DNA of 64,000 nt from Paenalicyclobacillus mengziensis (GTDB lineage: Bacteria; Bacillota; Bacilli; Alicyclobacillales; Alicyclobacillaceae): positions 1,550,001 through 1,614,000 of the forward strand of contig NZ_CP071182.1 in assembly GCF_017298635.1 (NCBI RefSeq). Reading direction: 5' to 3'. The translations under genes were made by a program, and so were the position numbers. The notes below the pieces were generated by a model. That model saw only the letters and a program-made list of their open reading frames with translations. It was not told the DNA's origin and searched no databases. Shown here in pieces: positions 59,595-64,000 of the stretch (position 1 is its first letter; each line of letters opens with the position of its first letter).

Positions 59595-60683
59595 ATGCAC
59601 GGCGGACGAATTTACGAGTATGCAGAGAAGAGCGGACGAAGCTCTAACCACGTGTTTGATTTTAGTGCAAACATCAATCCGATGGGGCCTCCCAAAAGCG
59701 TGATGACGGCCATTCAAGGTGCGCTCAGTGGTATTCGACATTACCCGGACGCCCGGCACATCGAGGTGATTCATGCCATCTGCAGCAAGTATCCGATTGC
59801 GGGTACCCAGAGTGTTTTTTGCGGTAACGGTGCGTCAGAGGTGATCGATTTGACCATTCGTGCACTAACTCCGAGGCGAGTTTTTCTGTTTGAACCCGCG
59901 TTTGTGGAATATCAACAGGCTGCAGAGCGGGTAAGAGCCGAGGTTGTCCATATTCCCCTCTTTGCAGGAGCGTCGTTCGGAGAATCCCTGATTGATCTCG
60001 GAGAATTGCTGCATGATATTGTAACCCGGTGCAGACCCGGCGACTTGGTGGTCATCAACAATCCGCACAACCCAACGGGCCTGTGTTGGCGGAGGCAGGA
60101 GTTCATCGGCTTCGTTGCAATGCTGGGCGAGAGAGGGGTTACGGTTCTTGTAGATGAATCGTTTATGGACTTTCGCCCGGACGAGTCGGAGAGAACGGTC
60201 ATGCTCGATACAGAACACCTGAAAAACCTGATTGTTGTACGATCCGCGACGAAGATGTACGCCATCCCGGGCCTTCGGTTTGGTTTCGGCGTAGCGCATG
60301 CAGATCTGGTCCGAAAAATTGAAGTGAATCGACACAGGTGGAGTGTCAATCATCTGGCACAGGCTGCGGCCATCGCAGCGTACCAGGATGAAAAATTTGT
60401 TCGAGAGACCTGGGACTGGCTACAAACAGAACAACAGTTCGTTCTTGAGACGTGGGGCAAACATAGGGCCGTCCAACTCTACATCCCAAGTGTCAACTAC
60501 TTCTTGATTCACGTACGGGAAGACCTGCCTGTTGAAAGCATTTTCGCACGACTCGAGCGAGAGGGAATATTTGTCCGCCGCTGTGGGAATTTCAGGGGGC
60601 TCGGGGCGTTTGACATTCGAATCGCAATCCGGTCTCGCGAAGATAACGAGCGAATGTGGAACGCCTTTGTGGAACGCCTTTAA
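59595..60683 (+). CDS. cobD: L-threonine-O-3-phosphate decarboxylase CobD
   Basis: A 362-residue class I/II aminotransferase-fold PLP enzyme. MHGGRIYEYAEKSGR and DFSANINPMGPP at the start, NNPHNPTGLCW (about 155-165), VDESFMDF (about 188-195) and the PLP-binding lysine in VRSATKMYAIPGLRFGFG (about 215-232). It yields (R)-1-amino-2-propanol phosphate for CbiB. Follows cobS by 12 bases. Confidence 0.9.
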   Translation: MHGGRIYEYAEKSGRSSNHVFDFSANINPMGPPKSVMTAIQGALSGIRHYPDARHIEVIHAICSKYPIAGTQSVFCGNGASEVIDLTIRALTPRRVFLFEPAFVEYQQAAERVRAEVVHIPLFAGASFGESLIDLGELLHDIVTRCRPGDLVVINNPHNPTGLCWRRQEFIGFVAMLGERGVTVLVDESFMDFRPDESERTVMLDTEHLKNLIVVRSATKMYAIPGLRFGFGVAHADLVRKIEVNRHRWSVNHLAQAAAIAAYQDEKFVRETWDWLQTEQQFVLETWGKHRAVQLYIPSVNYFLIHVREDLPVESIFARLEREGIFVRRCGNFRGLGAFDIRIAIRSREDNERMWNAFVERL

Positions 60684-60690
60684 TGATGCC

Positions 60691-61335
60691 TTACGAAGGC
60701 TGTGATGGAGGCTTCATGAGTCCATTTGACAAATGTTCCGTGCTGTCAAGAGTGTCTACGTGAAATCTTCTGTCGCGGTACGTGACACGTGCGATCGATG
60801 CATGATGAGGTTGCCAGTGCCGAAACCGTCCTAGCGGATCGCCATGGTAGTCTGCCAGCCAAAGGCCCAGCGGTCCGCCGTGCGTCACAATGCACACCGT
60901 ACCCTCTTTGTGCTTCGCGACAAGGGATTCAAGCCCTTGTTGAAAACGGCGCAGTGCTGCACTGCGTGACTCACCGGATGGAAACTGAAAGTCCGGCAAT
61001 GAATCGTCAAGCGCGGCATCCATCAGAGACTTGTACCGTTCATACGCGAGGAAGGAAGACATCCCGTCAACGATACCAAGGTGAATCTCGCTCAGAGCCG
61101 GACATGTGTTTATCTCAAGATTTCTACGCCTCTCTGCGATAACACTGGCTGTCTGCAAGCAACGCTTCAGCGGACTGGAGTATAGGCAGTCGATAGATAC
61201 GTTCTGCAGCGCGTTTGCCACAGCTTTGGCCTGCAAGACGCCAAACTCATGCAACGGAGGGTCAGTATGACCAATCAAGGTATAGTTCAGGTTCTCTGCT
61301 GTCACACCATGCCGCACGAAGATGAGCGTCGTCAC
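60691..61335 (-). CDS. cobC: histidine phosphatase, candidate alpha-ribazole phosphatase CobC
   Basis: A 214-residue protein of the phosphoglycerate mutase-like family: LIFVRHGVTAENL (about 5-17, catalytic His), YSSPLKRCLQTASVIAERR and CIVTHGGPLGLWLAD (second His). CobC removes phosphate from alpha-ribazole or adenosylcobalamin phosphate. It is transcribed against the surrounding operon, eight bases after cobD. The GTG at 61335 follows GGAGG; an ORF extension to 61371 overlaps the cbiA start. Confidence 0.8.
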   Translation of the reverse strand: MTTLIFVRHGVTAENLNYTLIGHTDPPLHEFGVLQAKAVANALQNVSIDCLYSSPLKRCLQTASVIAERRRNLEINTCPALSEIHLGIVDGMSSFLAYERYKSLMDAALDDSLPDFQFPSGESRSAALRRFQQGLESLVAKHKEGTVCIVTHGGPLGLWLADYHGDPLGRFRHWQPHHASIARVTYRDRRFHVDTLDSTEHLSNGLMKPPSQPS

Positions 61336-61370
61336 ATTGAGTCCTCCAGTTTGAAAGGGAGTTGAAATCA

Positions 61371-62798
61371 TTGAATCTACCTCGAATCGTCATCGCAGGC
61401 ACGCATAGCGGTGTGGGGAAGTCCACCGTTTCTCTGGGCCTCATGGCCGCATTTCGTCAGCGCGGGCTATGCGTACAAAGCTTTAAAGTCGGGCCGGACT
61501 ACATTGATCCAAGTTATCACACGGCCATTACCGGCAGGACATCGAGGAACCTGGACAGTTGGATGCTAGCTAAACAGATGGTCCGGGATATCTTCGTCCA
61601 TGCTGCGACTGATACGGACGTCTCTATTGTAGAAGGTGTCATGGGATTTTACGATGGCAAGGATGTCTTGTCGAATGAGGGAAGCACTGCTGAGATCAGC
61701 CTTTTGCTCAATTGCCCCGTTCTTCTGGTTGTCGATTGTTCTGGGATGGCCCGAAGTGCTGCGGCGATTGTGAAAGGGTATCAAGACTTGGACCGTCGTG
61801 TAAACATTGCCGGTGTCGTAGCAAACCGTGTAGGCGGGGAAGGCCACTTTCGTCTGATTCAACAGGTGGTGGAACATGAATGCGGTATACCGGTCGTGGG
61901 GTACCTGTCTAAGCATTCGGAAATAGAGATCCCGGAACGACATCTGGGGTTGATTCCGGCTATCGAAAGGGGAGAACACACTCCGTTGCTGGAACAACTG
62001 AGCACGGTGGCATCGTCTACGATTGATTTGGATGCGGTGCTCTCCTTAGCGAAGGCTGCACCGGAGATACCAGAGAGTGAAAAAGGCCAGGTGTACCCGG
62101 CTCTGTTACCGAAGCATACTGCGTCGGGCGATATGCCAAAGACACGGATTGCCATCGCTAGGGATGCAGCCTTCAACTTTTACTACCAAGAAAACTTGGA
62201 GATGCTTGAGCACTACGGTGCGGAACTTGTGTTCTTCAGTCCACTCTCTGGGGAGAAGATTCCGGAAGATGCAAAGGGCTTGTATATCGGTGGAGGATTC
62301 CCTGAAGAGTTTGCGGCTCAACTTAGTTCCATGAAAGATGTTCTAGATGACTTTCGAGAGAAAATTCGAAACGGCTTACCGACCTACGCAGAGTGTGGAG
62401 GGTATATGTACCTCACGGAACAACTGACGGACCTGGAAGGGACTACGCATGACCTGGTTGGCCTCATTCCTGCACGGGTGACCATGCAGAAACGTCTTTC
62501 CGGATTTGGCTATCGGGAGGTCACGGGCATGGAGGGAAACTGGCTGGTACCTGCAAAGGAGTCTGCGCGAGGGCACGAATTTCACTACTCAACAATCGAG
62601 TATCACTTGCCGCAGGTTTTTGCGTATGAAGCATCTGCGTCTCGTTGGTCAAGCCGACGAGGTGAGGGGTATTTGAACGGTAACCTTGTCGCCGGATACA
62701 CGCATCTTCACTTTGCTTCGAATCCGCTTGTCGCCGAGAAGTTTGTGGACAGGTGCAGAACGTATCTAGCAGGTGAATCAGGAAGGCAGGCGACATGA
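61371..62798 (+). CDS. cbiA: cobyrinic acid a,c-diamide synthase CbiA
   Basis: A 475-residue amidotransferase. P-loop IVIAGTHSGVGKSTVSLGLM (about 6-25), KVGPDYIDPSYH, then the class I glutaminase domain at the C-terminus with YAECGGYMYL (Cys about 344) and GHEFHYSTIEY. It amidates the a and c side chains of cobyrinic acid. A TTG start at 61371 behind AAAGGGAG. ATGA overlap with cbiP. Confidence 0.92.
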   Translation: MNLPRIVIAGTHSGVGKSTVSLGLMAAFRQRGLCVQSFKVGPDYIDPSYHTAITGRTSRNLDSWMLAKQMVRDIFVHAATDTDVSIVEGVMGFYDGKDVLSNEGSTAEISLLLNCPVLLVVDCSGMARSAAAIVKGYQDLDRRVNIAGVVANRVGGEGHFRLIQQVVEHECGIPVVGYLSKHSEIEIPERHLGLIPAIERGEHTPLLEQLSTVASSTIDLDAVLSLAKAAPEIPESEKGQVYPALLPKHTASGDMPKTRIAIARDAAFNFYYQENLEMLEHYGAELVFFSPLSGEKIPEDAKGLYIGGGFPEEFAAQLSSMKDVLDDFREKIRNGLPTYAECGGYMYLTEQLTDLEGTTHDLVGLIPARVTMQKRLSGFGYREVTGMEGNWLVPAKESARGHEFHYSTIEYHLPQVFAYEASASRWSSRRGEGYLNGNLVAGYTHLHFASNPLVAEKFVDRCRTYLAGESGRQAT

Positions 62799-64000
62799 AT
62801 GACACGGAGCCTAATGGTTGTTGGTACCTCTTCGAATGTCGGAAAAAGCATCCTGGCAACGGCCCTTTGCCGTATCCTCACACAAGACGGCCATCGCGTA
62901 GCACCGTTTAAGGCACAAAACATGTCTCTGAATTCCGCGGTGACGCCTTCCGGCCGCGAGATTGGACGGGCTCAGGCTGTTCAAGCAGAGGCATGCGGGA
63001 TCCTACCCAACGAGCACATGAACCCCGTTCTGTTAAAGCCAACTGGGAACATGCAAAGCCAGATTGTGCTGCAAGGTCGTCCAATTGGAACGAGATCGGC
63101 AAAGGATTATTTCTATGATGAAAAAAAGCTGCTTTGGAAGGCGGTCGTGGAGAGTTATCAGTTTCTCGCACAGCGGCATGACATTATTGTCATTGAGGGT
63201 GCGGGCAGCCCTGTGGAGATGAACCTGAAACAACGGGATATTGCCAATTTGAGGATGGCACAGATGGCTGACGCGGATGTACTGCTTATTGCAGACATTG
63301 ATCGAGGAGGCGTGTTTGCCTCAATTGTGGGGACGCTTCAGTTGCTTGATCCTGATGAGAAAAGACTGGTCAAGGGCATCCTCATTAACAAGTTTCGCGG
63401 TGACGCTGGATTGTTTGATGAGGGGCGCCGATGGCTCGAAGACTATACCGGTGTGCCTGTGCTTGGGGTCATTCCATATATACCAAATCTGGCGATTGAT
63501 GAAGAAGATTCCGTGGGCTTGTCAGCGGATCGATATCACAAAGCAAAGATATCAGGGGAAGGTATTCGTGTTGGCATTGTTCAACTTCCCCACATCTCAA
63601 ATTTCACGGATTTTGATCCACTTTTTATGGAACCCGACGTTGGCGCGTATTTCTGCACCCAACCCGACGAACTCGAGCATGTCGATGTTATCGTGATACC
63701 TGGTACAAAAAGCACCTTGATGGACTTGCGCTGGTTGAATGACAACGGCTGGACGACATCGATTCAGAGGGCGGTTCAGGCTGGAGTGTACGTACTTGGG
63801 ATCTGTGGCGGTTATCAAATGCTCGGGACCGAGATTCATGACCCGGAACACCTTGAATCCGAGATTGGCACTTCTAAGGGATTGGGACTCTTTGATACGG
63901 TGACCACCATATGTGCGGACAAGACCACTGTTTTAGTGGGGGGTGAGTTCTCAGGCGAATTTACGGGTATTCCAGTCGAAGGTTATGAAATTCACATGGG
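62799..64000 (+). CDS. cbiP: cobyric acid synthase CbiP/CobQ, truncated by the window end
   Basis: The first 400 residues of a ~500-residue glutamine amidotransferase. VVGTSSNVGKSILATALCRIL (P-loop, about 7-27), PFKAQNMSLNSAVTPSGREIGRAQAVQAEA, LKPTGNMQSQIVLQGRP, DIDRGGVFAS and the glutaminase nucleophile region YVLGICGGYQML (about 330-341). The ATG at 62799 overlaps the cbiA stop. It amidates positions b, d, e and g. The gene runs off the right edge in frame with no stop. Confidence 0.92.
   Translation, partial: MTRSLMVVGTSSNVGKSILATALCRILTQDGHRVAPFKAQNMSLNSAVTPSGREIGRAQAVQAEACGILPNEHMNPVLLKPTGNMQSQIVLQGRPIGTRSAKDYFYDEKKLLWKAVVESYQFLAQRHDIIVIEGAGSPVEMNLKQRDIANLRMAQMADADVLLIADIDRGGVFASIVGTLQLLDPDEKRLVKGILINKFRGDAGLFDEGRRWLEDYTGVPVLGVIPYIPNLAIDEEDSVGLSADRYHKAKISGEGIRVGIVQLPHISNFTDFDPLFMEPDVGAYFCTQPDELEHVDVIVIPGTKSTLMDLRWLNDNGWTTSIQRAVQAGVYVLGICGGYQMLGTEIHDPEHLESEIGTSKGLGLFDTVTTICADKTTVLVGGEFSGEFTGIPVEGYEIHM

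Overview
The window looks like a stretch of a Gram-positive (Bacillota) genome, most probably of an Alicyclobacillus-like or related acidophilic/thermophilic Bacilli lineage. This is judged from the Shine-Dalgarno-rich gene starts (many TTG/GTG starts behind GGAGG), intermediate G+C, the mix of Firmicutes-type regulators and the two cobalamin riboswitches. The lineage is an inference; no rRNA or tRNA gene is present to prove it.

Layout. (1) 1-7.7 kb: a partial unknown ORF, an ISL3-family IS (about 432-2192), an ECF sigma factor with a membrane-anchored partner, then a compact secretion/communication cluster: a minus-strand HTH-TPR receptor (RRNPP-like), a divergent 40-residue exported pro-peptide, a secreted protein, a secreted subtilase and a lipoprotein. 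(2) 7.7-13.8 kb: a Bax-inhibitor-1-like membrane protein gene destroyed by an IS66 element (exact 8-bp target duplication), which was itself hit by an IS21 element (7-bp duplication, 12-bp perfect terminal inverted repeats); an ISL3 remnant truncates the other end of the gene. (3) 14-17.5 kb: a PIN-domain protein with an HTH-ImmA/IrrE peptidase, then a solitary TnpB nuclease gene with a likely guide-RNA-like 3' end.

(4) 17.7-49.6 kb: the body of a conjugative/integrative element or plasmid. It holds a UvrD-like helicase with an N-terminal Cys cluster, a YdjM-like membrane protein, a VirD4/TraG-type coupling ATPase, an S1-like protein, a winged-helix protein, a PD-(D/E)XK-like protein, a HicA-like toxin-antitoxin pair, a 1.1-kb non-coding repeat-rich region, a CHC2 zinc-finger protein, a gp3-like recombination directionality factor, SSB, an SbcC/RecN-like ATPase, a beta sliding clamp, an ArdC-like metallopeptidase, a RadC-like JAB protein, a DNA methyltransferase-like protein and an SNF2 helicase split by a group II intron and also carrying an in-frame amber codon. 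This is followed by a small operon that looks like a bacterial ubiquitin-like conjugation set (PRTRC type): an E2-like protein, a JAB peptidase with an N-terminal ubiquitin-like domain, and a ThiF/E1-like enzyme. An Rpn-family nuclease closes the region. No relaxase, integrase or Rep protein is visible here.

(5) 50-64 kb: a chromosomal-looking cobalamin locus. A first B12 riboswitch precedes a CobT-BluB fusion, a PduO-type adenosyltransferase and CbiZ. A second B12 riboswitch precedes BtuF-BtuC-BtuD, CobU, CbiB, CobS, CobD, a reverse-oriented histidine phosphatase (CobC-like), CbiA and a CbiP that runs off the window end. Together these import corrinoids, remodel them (CbiZ), make the lower ligand (BluB), assemble the nucleotide loop and adenosylate cobalt.
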